DNA of 23,114 nucleotides from a virus, in the IMG/VR virus record IMGVR_UViG_3300020470_004551, positions 1-23,114 of that record, one strand, 5' to 3'. Made by a program: the position numbers and the translations under genes. This document shows positions 15,901-21,974 of the stretch, piece after piece. Below the pieces are notes generated by a model. It did not search any database. It worked only from the letters and a program-made list of their open reading frames with translations, and was not told where the DNA came from. How positions within the stretch are numbered: position 1 is the stretch's first letter; each line of letters begins with the position of its first letter.

Positions 15901-16753
15901 AGGCGATACTCCAGCTGGTAAAAGGCTAGGAGAAGTATCAACTCAAAAAGGTAATCAAGGTCAAAGTCCTAAAGGACCAAAATCAGATGTTCCAAATATG
16001 GCTACTCCTAAAACTCCTGATTTACCTGATCCAAATCGATCTCCTGATGCTCCTCAAAGTCCTGATACTCCTCTAAGTTTTGATGCTCCTCAAAGTCCTG
16101 ATGCTCCTCAAAGTCCTGATGCTCCTCAAAGTCCTGATGCTCCTAAATCTCGTGATGCTACAGCTAGAAGTAGAGATGCTTCTGCTAAAAGTAGAGATGC
16201 TTCTTCAAGAAGTAAACGTGATGAAGGCAAGAAAAAAGATGAAGGAGAGAGTAAAAGTAAACGTGATGAAGGCAAGAAAAAAAGAGATGGAGAATCAAGA
16301 AGAAGTGGTAAGAAAAAGAAAGTTGATGATCTAACAATAAAAAGAAAAACTAAAGGAAAAAAACAGAAACCAAAAAGGAAAGTCAGAAAAAAAAGAGTTA
16401 GATTAGGAGATTCAGATTCTACTACTACTCCTAATATTGATGTTCAATCAAAGATTGCTGCTCCTAAAAGATTTGCTTCAAAAATTCAATGGAAAGAAAA
16501 TAATAAATATTATCAATTCAATTTTAATAACAAAAAAATTACAAGAACAGATAAGCCTATTGGATCAGGGGTAAAAAAAGGAAATACTCCAGCAGAAACA
16601 GTAAAAATAATTGAAACTCAAATGAGAAAGCCGAGATATCAGAAAGCTGTATTAGGAAGAATAGAAATAAGATTACAATCTCCAAATACAGTAGCCTTAA
16701 AAAATTTACCAAATTACAAAACAATTACTAAAGTAAGCAATTTTAGAAGATAG
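12968..16753 (+). CDS. Giant multidomain, repeat-rich DNA-binding-like virion protein
   Basis: The start is GTG at 12968, with AGGAGG 7 nt upstream. The 1261-residue product has an acidic Pro-rich N-terminus (1-110) and a coiled-coil-like region (about 120-230). An acidic repeat region (about 260-400) contains EDIQFT and SLEVPEERILEEKDIQ. A short hydrophobic patch lies near 435-455, and a Ca-binding-like loop DVDGDGEKD near 503. A long helical region is followed by SPDAPQ hexapeptide repeats (1026-1062), an extremely Lys/Arg-rich tract (about 1065-1150) and a small C-terminal domain ending in NFRR. There is no signal peptide, so the protein is cytoplasmic. The basic tract suggests genome binding; a nucleocapsid or internal core role is inferred. 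Confidence 0.75.
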   Translation: MVTDPLMEEERNRERKQSQIKKTENNFIPYDPNTDEERSSGESFNSGLTPPPAVPPKIDPPKLDPIDYQIEKPSDPTAEVSPAASYQLNPVEIEEFREEERLKPPPIEEGKNPFYINEAEAIINPREFEALESRTEEFSKDADLLNRQITEFNNTYDEFASDIDQDIQKLDSEFQEIESFYNSYTPQEREYDQFWDEYNKRFDALEKMEEDVDKKVEMFNSFYDANAPFLDDREASVKKRSRYIERDWDAIGDEFFLPPEISSGDIYDRDLPQETFFLEKPGDIFDRDLPQEKFITREDIQFTERSLEVPEERILEEKDIQYTDKSLENPESFFKPEITREDIQFTDRSLEVPEERILEEKDIQFGDINLEENYQNRFRSREIQKPQLDTSLEVPESVYEEKSFIDKAKEFEVGSIIGKGDSPGSPTVETVGKGGKFVGGIAWTLSGAEYLVDQAKNVRNLNVFDPSAIRDDDKEISDVDDYIVSLLGQAEYVGNIIPIPKYEDVDGDGEKDLIWEKVQRDDPTAYGSKRMADERRYNLPFGDIIFSSEENREILERTEGMSANPFKDGGNDPNFSPERFGALAKDRFRPIDLALTLAQIRILGSLLKGATRVGIGSVNKSSQMISSGRNLVRNNIPDSMLSANQIVDKAYYKSYKGSQDITRKIDDIQADIEKVLDGQRIGSWKTKKPSPELVKKLEDLQLEIANSTRKNNIASFRDRINQKIRSGRATKKEREVGKILKEKADKSTDVVIAEAKPIEKRFRLTDKEGPYGKELQEYVQDVDDLAQLKKNLNYVEKRFPNLAGTPQAENLAKGLKGGRVTGRLFDEKGTLGAAKLNPDVLYNKNVMAEIEANIIKAQELIENKGRLPDGRYGQELLRDTVVSADSQYRTLYKLDDLFDNQGKYNFDKADEWLKTTWNPGSRYRALVDDAYGKGKSQIAKDSPNPFFKIQSVKFTSDNQGGGGQMPDGSIKSGRGGLQGDTPAGKRLGEVSTQKGNQGQSPKGPKSDVPNMATPKTPDLPDPNRSPDAPQSPDTPLSFDAPQSPDAPQSPDAPQSPDAPKSRDATARSRDASAKSRDASSRSKRDEGKKKDEGESKSKRDEGKKKRDGESRRSGKKKKVDDLTIKRKTKGKKQKPKRKVRKKRVRLGDSDSTTTPNIDVQSKIAAPKRFASKIQWKENNKYYQFNFNNKKITRTDKPIGSGVKKGNTPAETVKIIETQMRKPRYQKAVLGRIEIRLQSPNTVALKNLPNYKTITKVSNFRR
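13851..14060 (+). repeat. 129-bp period tandem repeat within the giant gene
   Basis: Two 81-bp blocks (13851-13931 and 13980-14060) differ at a single base and sit 129 bp apart, encoding a 43-residue period with TREDIQFT and SLEVPEERILEEKDIQ. A shorter related pair (GDIYDRDLPQE, GDIFDRDLPQE) precedes them. Near identity at silent positions indicates recent duplication. Confidence 0.9.
16046..16153 (+). repeat. 18-bp tandem repeats encoding SPDAPQ
   Basis: About six 18-bp units begin at 16046, 16064, 16082, 16100, 16118 and 16136, based on GATGCTCCTCAAAGTCCT, with the second and last degenerate. They encode a Pro-rich flexible linker before the basic DNA-binding-like tract. An 84-residue reading in another frame over this stretch is a by-product of the repeats. 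Confidence 0.9.
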
Positions 16754-16781
16754 TTTCTATAATAATAAAAAGGAGATAATT

Positions 16782-17360
16782 ATGAATTATGAAGAAACAT
16801 ACATAAATAATAAATTAGATAGAAAAATAGTTTCTTTGATAAAAGAAAATATTAAAGATCATTTAGAAGTAAATCCAAATGATAATGAAGATTTTTTGGT
16901 AGAAAGAGATGTTCCTATTGAAGTTTATCAAGAAAGTATTTTTAATTATTATCCTACACAAAATGATATAGATCAGTTATTAGGTCCTGATGATAGTGCA
17001 GAATATGAAGCAAACTTACGTTATATAATTGATGCAAATATAGAACATGATTTTACATCAGGAGAACAAGACGATTGGTATTATGAAGGTTTAGATGTTG
17101 GAGAAAACATAGCTTTATATATGGGTAATCGATCTCCTATATTAGTTCAAGATGCAATTTCAGAATATAAAAAAGATGAAGAAATAGTTAAGACTGTAAA
17201 AATGAAAGATGGTAGAGAAATAAATTTTGTAAATCCATTTTCAGAATTTAAAGATAAAAATAGTAAAACAAAATCTATAAATCAAATGTCAGATAAAGAA
17301 TTAAAACAGTTTAGGAAAAAATTAAATAAAGGAAATAATTATCAAGGATTTAGGAGATAG
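16782..17360 (+). CDS. Acidic hypothetical protein with basic tail (192 aa)
   Basis: AAGGAG precedes the ATG by 8 nt. The protein is strongly acidic over about residues 1-130 and basic at the end (KQFRKKLNKGNNYQGFRR). The overall layout recalls the acidic paralogues at 6214-7107: an acidic body, a segment with ...NIALYMGN..VQDAISEY comparable to ...DVIRAVQEYEQ, and an aromatic-basic tail. Remote relation is possible but not demonstrated. It ends the plus-strand late region together with a tiny membrane ORF. Confidence 0.75.
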   Translation: MNYEETYINNKLDRKIVSLIKENIKDHLEVNPNDNEDFLVERDVPIEVYQESIFNYYPTQNDIDQLLGPDDSAEYEANLRYIIDANIEHDFTSGEQDDWYYEGLDVGENIALYMGNRSPILVQDAISEYKKDEEIVKTVKMKDGREINFVNPFSEFKDKNSKTKSINQMSDKELKQFRKKLNKGNNYQGFRR

Positions 17361-17363
17361 AAA

Positions 17364-17456
17364 ATTTTTACTACAGAATTTCAAGAAATAATTATAAGTC
17401 TTTTAGTTATTGGAGCAGTTTTACTATTTAAACTTAATGGAAGCCTTTTTTCGTAA
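17364..17456 (+). CDS. Tiny single-TM protein with probable ATT start (30 aa)
   Basis: Directly after the 192-aa gene, a frame encodes a polar start (FTTEFQE) and one membrane helix (IIISLLVIGAVLLFKL), then a stop at 17454. No ATG, GTG or TTG is available. TAGGAG (17351-17356) is followed 7 nt later by ATT at 17364, the same configuration as the gene at 7684. Its last codons overlap the first 51-bp repeat. Confidence 0.45.
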   Translation: MFTTEFQEIIISLLVIGAVLLFKLNGSLFS

Positions 17457-17500
17457 TACCTTGTAATTACCTGTATAAAAAGGTAACAAAAAAGGTAACA
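17450..17500 (+). repeat. 51-bp direct repeat, copy 1 (candidate integrase arm site)
   Basis: This block matches 17622-17672 at 49 of 51 positions. It contains two 12-bp AAAAAGGTAACA-type units in tandem, and TACCTT and TTACCT boxes in the opposite orientation. It lies in the intergenic space between convergent late genes and the lysogeny module, about 1 kb from the integrase gene. Confidence 0.85.
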
Positions 17501-17560
17501 GTTTGTTAATTTGAGTTCAAATTTTGTCTATTTGAATACATATCAGCTGTATTTTATTTA

Positions 17561-17607
17561 TATAAAATTTTATACTTAGATCAAACTGAAATTATACTTG
17601 TTTCAGT
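17561..17607. promoter_or_regulatory. Palindrome and stem between the 51-bp repeats
   Basis: TATAAAATTTTATA (17561-17574) is a perfect 14-bp palindrome. ACTGAAA (17585-17591) and TTTCAGT (17601-17607) form a 7-bp stem with a 9-nt loop, followed by an A-run and then a T-run. The stem may be a bidirectional terminator between convergent transcripts. The palindrome may be the core of a recombination or replication site framed by the direct repeats. Confidence 0.4.
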
Positions 17608-17621
17608 ATAAAAAATTTTTA

Positions 17622-17672
17622 TTCGTAATACCTTGTAATCACTTGTATAAAAAGGTAACAAAAAAGGTAACA
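17622..17672 (+). repeat. 51-bp direct repeat, copy 2 (candidate integrase arm site)
   Basis: This is the second copy of 17450-17500, offset by 172 bp and with two mismatches (TAATCACTTG against TAATTACCTG). The AGGTAACA pair is unchanged, so those boxes are the conserved and probably bound element. It ends 7 bp before the stop of the minus-strand gene at 17680. Confidence 0.85.
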
Positions 17673-17679
17673 CTAATTT

Positions 17680-18204
17680 TTATATAAATTTTGATCCACG
17701 ATTATATTTTTCGAAAGTTGATTTGGTATTTCCCATATCTAATTTCTCAAACTTTTTTCTTTTAATTTTAGAATTATTAATAAAATCTTTACCTAACTTT
17801 TTTTCTAAAACTGAATCATATCTAACTGACCATTTTTTATAATTATCTTTTATCTCTTTATCAGATAATCTTCGTAAAGCTGTTCCCTTCTTAGATCCAG
17901 GAATAACCAAATCAGGATCAATCCTGTTAGCTAACCAAAAATTTATATTCTCTCCATAGTATAATTTCTTTGCATAAGGAGATGCTTCTAATTTTTTGAA
18001 GTCCTCTTTAGACATATCTTCATACTTTATTGCGTATATATTGCCATTTAAAGCCTTTGCTTGATGTGATGCTCTATCTATCACTATAGGTACTAACAAG
18101 CCTTGCCTATCAGCTACTTTTATTTTTTCAAGATTTGCTATTTTTAAATTGTGCAATTCTTTACCTGTATAAAATGAATTTTTATCTACTATATTTTTAG
18201 CCAT
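17680..18204 (-). CDS. Hypothetical protein downstream of a small coupled ORF (174 aa)
   Basis: The start chosen is the ATG at 18204, with GGAG 7 nt upstream; an in-frame TTG four codons earlier is less likely. The 174-residue product (MAKNIVDKNSFYTG...) is soluble and mixed in charge, with a Lys-rich C-terminal third (KIKRKKFEKL). The segment LLVPIVIDRASHQAKALNG followed by NINFWLANRIDPDLV looks globular but matches no family I know. It overlaps the small ORF at 18189-18335 and sits beside the 51-bp repeats and integrase, so a role in lysogeny or recombination is possible. Confidence 0.75.
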   Translation of the reverse strand: MAKNIVDKNSFYTGKELHNLKIANLEKIKVADRQGLLVPIVIDRASHQAKALNGNIYAIKYEDMSKEDFKKLEASPYAKKLYYGENINFWLANRIDPDLVIPGSKKGTALRRLSDKEIKDNYKKWSVRYDSVLEKKLGKDFINNSKIKRKKFEKLDMGNTKSTFEKYNRGSKFI

Positions 18205-18335
18205 TTTTTTCTCCAATTTTTTTCGTTTAACCTATGACTTTGTTGAAGCATTATTAACGAACATAGATACTCTATTTTTGCTTCAAAATTTAATTGATTG
18301 CTTAATTTGTGGTAATATCCCCAATCTTTAGGCAT
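18189..18335 (-). CDS. Small protein coupled to the 174-aa gene (48 aa)
   Basis: A TAGGAG lies 6-11 nt upstream of the ATG at 18335. The 48-residue product starts MPKDWGYYHKLSNQ and ends in a basic, Trp-containing segment (LNEKNWRKKWLKI). Its last 16 nt overlap the next gene, implying coupled translation. The segment coding for QQSHR and the following residues is the DNA block that recurs inverted at the left edge of the window, which suggests a paralogous small gene there. Function unknown; the size and helical look would suit a DNA-binding or anti-repressor peptide. Confidence 0.6.
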   Translation of the reverse strand: MPKDWGYYHKLSNQLNFEAKIEYLCSLIMLQQSHRLNEKNWRKKWLKI

Positions 18336-18380
18336 TTTTATCTCCTAATAATTTCAATGTCTTAGCTAAATAATAATAAA

Positions 18381-18414
18381 AACTCCTCCAATAAGCAATT
18401 TTATGGGAGGAGTT
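18381..18414 (-). terminator. Rho-independent terminator of the integrase operon
   Basis: Read on the minus strand, AACTCCTCC (18414-18406) pairs with GGAGGAGTT (18389-18381) around a 16-nt loop, followed by TTTTTATTATTATTT. It is placed 80 bp beyond the integrase stop. The 48-aa and 174-aa genes downstream therefore need their own promoter or read-through. Confidence 0.7.
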
Positions 18415-18493
18415 AGTTTAGCGAGGTAGATCGCTTGAGAGTTTAGCAGTCGTTGTGTTAGTAGCTTTTACAATCTAGCAGCAACTATTATTA

Positions 18494-19693
18494 CTATAAA
18501 ATATTATTATTTATAACGTAGTCATCCATAAAATTCATAGCTTCTCTTTTTTGATCTAAAGTATCTTCATAATAAATCATAGTAGACTTAAGATTACTAT
18601 GACCTAATATTCTTGATAGGTCCTGTATAGCCATTCCTGATTGAGCAGATCGTGTAGCAAATGTTCTTCTAAAATTATGACTTTGTACCACACACTCATC
18701 CTTTTTTCCATTATCAATCCAAAATTGTGGAAAGTCTTTTTGGTTAAAAATCCTTCCATATAGATAACTCATAACTCCAGCATCAACATAATTTTTTTTA
18801 GTTCTTGAATAAGCATCTTTTTTTCTAAATACTGATCTAGGAAAAATTAATTGATCTTTAGTAATATTTCTTGATAATGATTTTTCTTCATAATCTCTTA
18901 TGTTTGGTAATAAACTTCTAAGTATAGGAAGATTTCTTCTAGCAAATTTTTGATTCCCTTTCATAATATTGCTAACTCCAAATCTCGTAACAGTATTTCT
19001 AACTTTTATGATGTTATTATCAAAATCAAAATCTCTCCAATGCAAAGCAGATATTTCCTCGCATCTCATTCCTTGAAATGCTCCTAACTTCCCATGTAAA
19101 GTCAATGCTGGATAATGCTTATCAGTTTCATTCCAAATGAGGTTAAGTTCATCAGGAGAAAAAACATATCCTCTTTTTTCTGCTATTAAATCAGGAGTGA
19201 TTTTTTTATTCCAAAATTTATTCAAGTAATTATCAAAATTTCCAGGAAGAATATCATTTTTTAAACCATAATTAAATATTTGCATCATAACTAATTTTTT
19301 ATCTGCTATCGTGTTTTCAGCATATTCTTTTAAATGATTAGATAATTCAATAAAAAATCCTGTTCCAATTTTATACAAAGGGATTTGACCAAATTTTTCT
19401 TCAATTTTAGAAAAAACAGATTTTTCTTTTCTAAATGTGTTTTTTCTAACTTCATTTAAAAATTCTCTATTTTGAAAATATTTTTCAGCTAACATAGACA
19501 ATGTCATACTTTTATTTGCAAAGTGAGAATCACTTTCTATAATCTCTCGAATTTCTTTTAATTTCTCTACAGCTTGATCTTTAGTCTTTGCTCTTTTAGA
19601 AATAAATTTATTAGTTTTAGGGTTCTTGATTCTAGCAATATAACCTTGACTTCCATTTTTAGTTATAGTGCCTTGTTTGTGTGTTTTAGCCAT
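18494..19693 (-). CDS. int: Tyrosine recombinase / phage integrase
   Basis: The 399-residue protein has the full integrase layout. An N-terminal AP2-like DNA-binding segment (GSQGYIARIKNPKTNKF, 15-30) is followed by a SAM-like core-binding domain (about 65-160) and a catalytic domain with Arg210 (GAFQGMRCEE), a Lys candidate at 245-249, His339 and Arg342 (HNFRRTF), His365 (LGHSNLKS) and the nucleophile Tyr374. Nothing essential is missing. Its ATG overlaps the repressor stop by one base, so integrase is made from the repressor transcript. It should insert the element at a host attachment site. The AGGTAACA repeats at 17450-17672 are candidate arm sites. Confidence 0.92.
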   Translation of the reverse strand: MAKTHKQGTITKNGSQGYIARIKNPKTNKFISKRAKTKDQAVEKLKEIREIIESDSHFANKSMTLSMLAEKYFQNREFLNEVRKNTFRKEKSVFSKIEEKFGQIPLYKIGTGFFIELSNHLKEYAENTIADKKLVMMQIFNYGLKNDILPGNFDNYLNKFWNKKITPDLIAEKRGYVFSPDELNLIWNETDKHYPALTLHGKLGAFQGMRCEEISALHWRDFDFDNNIIKVRNTVTRFGVSNIMKGNQKFARRNLPILRSLLPNIRDYEEKSLSRNITKDQLIFPRSVFRKKDAYSRTKKNYVDAGVMSYLYGRIFNQKDFPQFWIDNGKKDECVVQSHNFRRTFATRSAQSGMAIQDLSRILGHSNLKSTMIYYEDTLDQKREAMNFMDDYVINNNIL

Positions 19694-20481
19694 TATACTG
19701 CTCCTTCATGATTCTCTGTAGGAATTGGCAAGAAATCAAATGCTTGGCTTGATCCATGATAATCAAGCGATCTAATTACTTGAATAGCCATTCCTAAAAA
19801 TTTTTCTTTTTTTAATGGTTTTGGTACTACTGAAATATCAATACCATGTTGCCTATTATTTGAATAAAAAAACTGATCGCTTTCTCTAGTAATTCTTACA
19901 ACTGAAGTACCTTTAGATTTAAAAGTTTTTCTAACTCTACCATGTTCTATAAGTCCTATTCCCTCAGCAATCTCTAAATCAGGATCAATCAATAATCTAT
20001 CGTTTGGTACTATTGTTGGATACATACTATTTGTTTGTACCTGTAGCACAAATAAATTCCTGTTATTAATTCTTTGTTTACTCCAAAAAATATGATCCAT
20101 AGCATTAGCATAAGTTACTGTACTACTATGATCTCTTTGAGCAAATACAGGAATTTCAGATGGTTTAATTTGCCTTAGCTGGTTTGCTAAAGAAAAAATT
20201 GTTGCTTCTACTTCTTTAGCCTGTTCATCATAACTTTTTTCTCCTGTATTTATTGGATAAACTGAATCAAGAAAAAAAGATGATTTTACTGCAAATACAG
20301 TAGAATATTTATGCACGATATCTAAGTTTGGAGTTATCAAGCCTTTTTCATATTTTTGAATGGTTTGAAATGAAACTCCTATCAATTCTCCAAGTTCTTT
20401 TTGAGTGTAATTATTTTCTACTCTTAAAGTCTTAAATTTTTGACCTATTATTAATTTTTCTGAATTATTTAGTGATGTCAT
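19693..20481 (-). CDS. HTH-S24 phage repressor (cI/LexA-like)
   Basis: The start chosen is the ATG at 20481, preceded by AGAAAGAGAG; the frame extends 10 codons further but without a good site. In the 262-residue product an XRE-type helix-turn-helix lies at about 15-62 (YTQKELGELIGVSFQTIQKYEKG). The C-terminal S24 domain includes TNSMYPTI with Ser152 as likely nucleophile and a Lys near 185 (RVRKTF) as likely partner. This is the lysogeny repressor, inducible by self-cleavage if the dyad is active. An 18-bp perfect palindrome 28 nt upstream is a probable autoregulatory operator. It is transcribed with the integrase. Confidence 0.88.
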   Translation of the reverse strand: MTSLNNSEKLIIGQKFKTLRVENNYTQKELGELIGVSFQTIQKYEKGLITPNLDIVHKYSTVFAVKSSFFLDSVYPINTGEKSYDEQAKEVEATIFSLANQLRQIKPSEIPVFAQRDHSSTVTYANAMDHIFWSKQRINNRNLFVLQVQTNSMYPTIVPNDRLLIDPDLEIAEGIGLIEHGRVRKTFKSKGTSVVRITRESDQFFYSNNRQHGIDISVVPKPLKKEKFLGMAIQVIRSLDYHGSSQAFDFLPIPTENHEGAV

Positions 20482-20508
20482 ATTTGCTCTCTTTCTTAAC
20501 TGACAAAA

Positions 20509-20526
20509 CATCCAAAATTTTGGATG
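20509..20526. promoter_or_regulatory. 18-bp palindromic operator near the repressor start
   Basis: CATCCAAAATTTTGGATG is a perfect palindrome between the repressor gene and the upstream 55-aa gene. Its size and position suit a repressor dimer. A half-site AATTTTGGAT also occurs at 21970-21979, overlapping the candidate early promoter. A small terminator stem with an AATT loop is a less likely alternative, as no U-run follows. Confidence 0.65.
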
Positions 20527-20552
20527 CTTTATCAGAATTATTTATTTTATAA

Positions 20553-20720
20553 TTATTTATTTTCAACGTATTTTTCTGTTAATTTTTTTAGGTTAAAGTA
20601 ACTTTCTAAAATAGATTTATAATAGTCAATTTGATCTTCTATTTCTTCCTCTTTTTCTACATATTGCCAACAATGTATAACCTCTTTAGTTTCTTTTAGC
20701 CTAATCACTAATTCGAACAT
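20553..20720 (-). CDS. Small hypothetical protein (55 aa)
   Basis: The start is the ATG at 20720, with GGAGAGGAG 7-15 nt upstream; a longer frame lacks a site. The product MFELVIRLKETKEVIHCWQY... is acidic and helical over residues 22-48, with no TM. Its start overlaps the end of the 146-aa gene by 20 nt. Short proteins beginning with a strand pair and Trp-Gln-Tyr are found beside phage accessory genes, but no function is known to me. Confidence 0.65.
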   Translation of the reverse strand: MFELVIRLKETKEVIHCWQYVEKEEEIEDQIDYYKSILESYFNLKKLTEKYVENK

Positions 20721-21141
20721 TAAATTTCTCCTCTCCAAAATGAATACCATCATCATTTCTTATATGAATTTTCTCAGGTGCTATCTGATAGGCTTTCCTA
20801 AGAATATTCCATACAAGAGCATCATAAGGCTTTCTGTTAGTTTTACAGAAATAAAATGCTCCTAAATTATCATAATCATCATCAGTTTCATAATCATATT
20901 TTTCTCTTTTTATTTGCTCAAAAATAAATGTTTCATGATCTAAATCATTTTCATTATCTCCATTGAAAGAAATAAAATTTAGATTTTTATCTGAATACTC
21001 AAATACTATTTCTTTCTGAGAAAATTTTATCTCTAATTCTTCTTCAAAAAATTTAATCATTTTTTTTGTATGATTTGCTAATTTTTTAAATTCTGTATCT
21101 GTAAAATCTTCCTTTAGATTCCAACTGTTTGTATATCCCAT
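20701..21141 (-). CDS. Conserved phage protein of the MGYT family (146 aa)
   Basis: The protein begins MGYTNSWNL and contains ISFNGDNENDLDHETF, then FCKTNRKPYDALVWNILRKA and a final acidic segment. This is the arrangement of a widespread phage and plasmid hypothetical family that usually starts MGYTHYW and carries FNG...ETF and F-C-K-T-x-R-K-P-Y-D motifs. Function is unknown in the family. The ATG is preceded by AGAAAGAAGGAAAATT, the same leader as the next upstream gene. It belongs to the leftward accessory group with the repressor. Confidence 0.75.
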   Translation of the reverse strand: MGYTNSWNLKEDFTDTEFKKLANHTKKMIKFFEEELEIKFSQKEIVFEYSDKNLNFISFNGDNENDLDHETFIFEQIKREKYDYETDDDYDNLGAFYFCKTNRKPYDALVWNILRKAYQIAPEKIHIRNDDGIHFGEEKFNVRISD

Positions 21142-21159
21142 AATTTTCCTTCTTTCTGC

Positions 21160-21798
21160 TTATCTGATTCTGTAAACATCAATATTTGAATTGTATTCTG
21201 CTCCATAATGAACATCTCCAACTTCAGAATTATTTACAAATTCTGCTAACTCAGGATTTTCACATTCTTCGAGTTCAATTCTTGCATCTTCTATAGCTTG
21301 GGATTCAGTTCTGAAAAAACTATTTTCTGATCCTGTAGGCTGAAATTTATTATCAAATCTTAAACCTGTAAAAAATCTTTGATCGTGAAAGAAAAATAAT
21401 TTAGAAATTCCATCATCTTCCCATAGCATTTCATCATTTTCAGCATCTTCAATTAATTTCCATTTAGAACATACATCACAACTGAATCTTAGATATCCAT
21501 CTCTGTAAAAAGATATATCCCTAAATTCTCCATCTTTTATATTTGTTTTATCTCCACAAACTACACAAGTTAATTTATCCAAAATATCCAAATAAAAATC
21601 TTGTTGATCTTCTGAGTTTGCTGAACATATCAAACAATCTTTAACTGATGATTCTATGCCTAATTCATCTACATCTTGATCGTATTCAACTTCAAGCAAA
21701 TGTGATCCACAAGGATTACCTTCATAATTGTAATTGAAACTGGTTCTGCTACAAGTTTCCTCAGATAATACTAAATCTATAATTTTCTGTTCTTCCAT
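21160..21798 (-). CDS. Hypothetical acidic protein with zinc-knuckle cysteines (212 aa)
   Basis: Three C-x2-C pairs are present: CLIC (about 55), CVVC (about 78) and CDVC (about 107). The last two are spaced like a four-Cys zinc ribbon (CVVCGDKTN ... FSCDVCSKW). The rest is strongly acidic with no TM. A 20-bp identical leader (AGAAAGAAGGAAAATTATGG) precedes this gene and the 146-aa gene. It is the first gene of the leftward operon, next to the divergent control region. A nucleic-acid or protein-binding regulator is plausible; no family is recognised. Confidence 0.7.
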   Translation of the reverse strand: MEEQKIIDLVLSEETCSRTSFNYNYEGNPCGSHLLEVEYDQDVDELGIESSVKDCLICSANSEDQQDFYLDILDKLTCVVCGDKTNIKDGEFRDISFYRDGYLRFSCDVCSKWKLIEDAENDEMLWEDDGISKLFFFHDQRFFTGLRFDNKFQPTGSENSFFRTESQAIEDARIELEECENPELAEFVNNSEVGDVHYGAEYNSNIDVYRIR

Positions 21799-21821
21799 AA
21801 TTTTCCTTCTTTCTACTTATT

Positions 21822-21894
21822 ATTATATAAGCGTTTATATATTTATTTTTATTTATACAAGGTATTTTTTATAAATACAAGCGATAATTCGCTT
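21822..21894. promoter_or_regulatory. AAGCG operator cluster and leftward promoter region
   Basis: AAGCGATAATTCGCTT (21879-21894) has 6-bp perfect arms, and the same TATAAGCG / CGCTTATA element recurs at 21826-21833 and 21890-21897. On the minus strand a TATAAT-like sequence sits at 21822-21827, about 25 nt upstream of the 212-aa start. These look like binding sites that control the leftward accessory operon. The bound protein is not identified. Confidence 0.45.
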
Positions 21895-21946
21895 ATAAAG
21901 TGTATAAAATAAGCAATTTTTCCCAAAAAATTTCCCTTTAAGTTGC

Positions 21947-21974
21947 TTGACATATATATTTTTTGAAATAATTT
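21947..21974 (+). promoter_or_regulatory. Candidate rightward early promoter
   Basis: A consensus -35 TTGACA (21947-21952) is followed 16 bp later by a weak -10 TAATTT (21969-21974). The AATTTTGGAT half-operator overlaps the -10, so the repressor could block it. Transcription would start near 21982 and produce a leader of about 200 nt that includes three hairpins. Confidence 0.45.

Noticed and set aside
13851-16153. CRISPR-like repeats
   Set aside because: The repeats are in-frame, coding and tandem with no unique spacers.
16080-16334. 84-aa plus-strand ORF rich in repeated MLLKVL
   Set aside because: It is an alternate-frame product of the 18-bp SPDAPQ repeats inside the giant gene.
5830-18370. 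Shared 13-mer TGTCTTAGCTAAA at 5830 and 18358
   Set aside because: A match of this length is expected by chance in 23 kb of AT-biased DNA, and the contexts differ.
18417-18480. Possible tRNA-like sequence near the integrase end
   Set aside because: It has a short AGCGA/TCGCT stem but no T-loop, anticodon arm or acceptor pairing.
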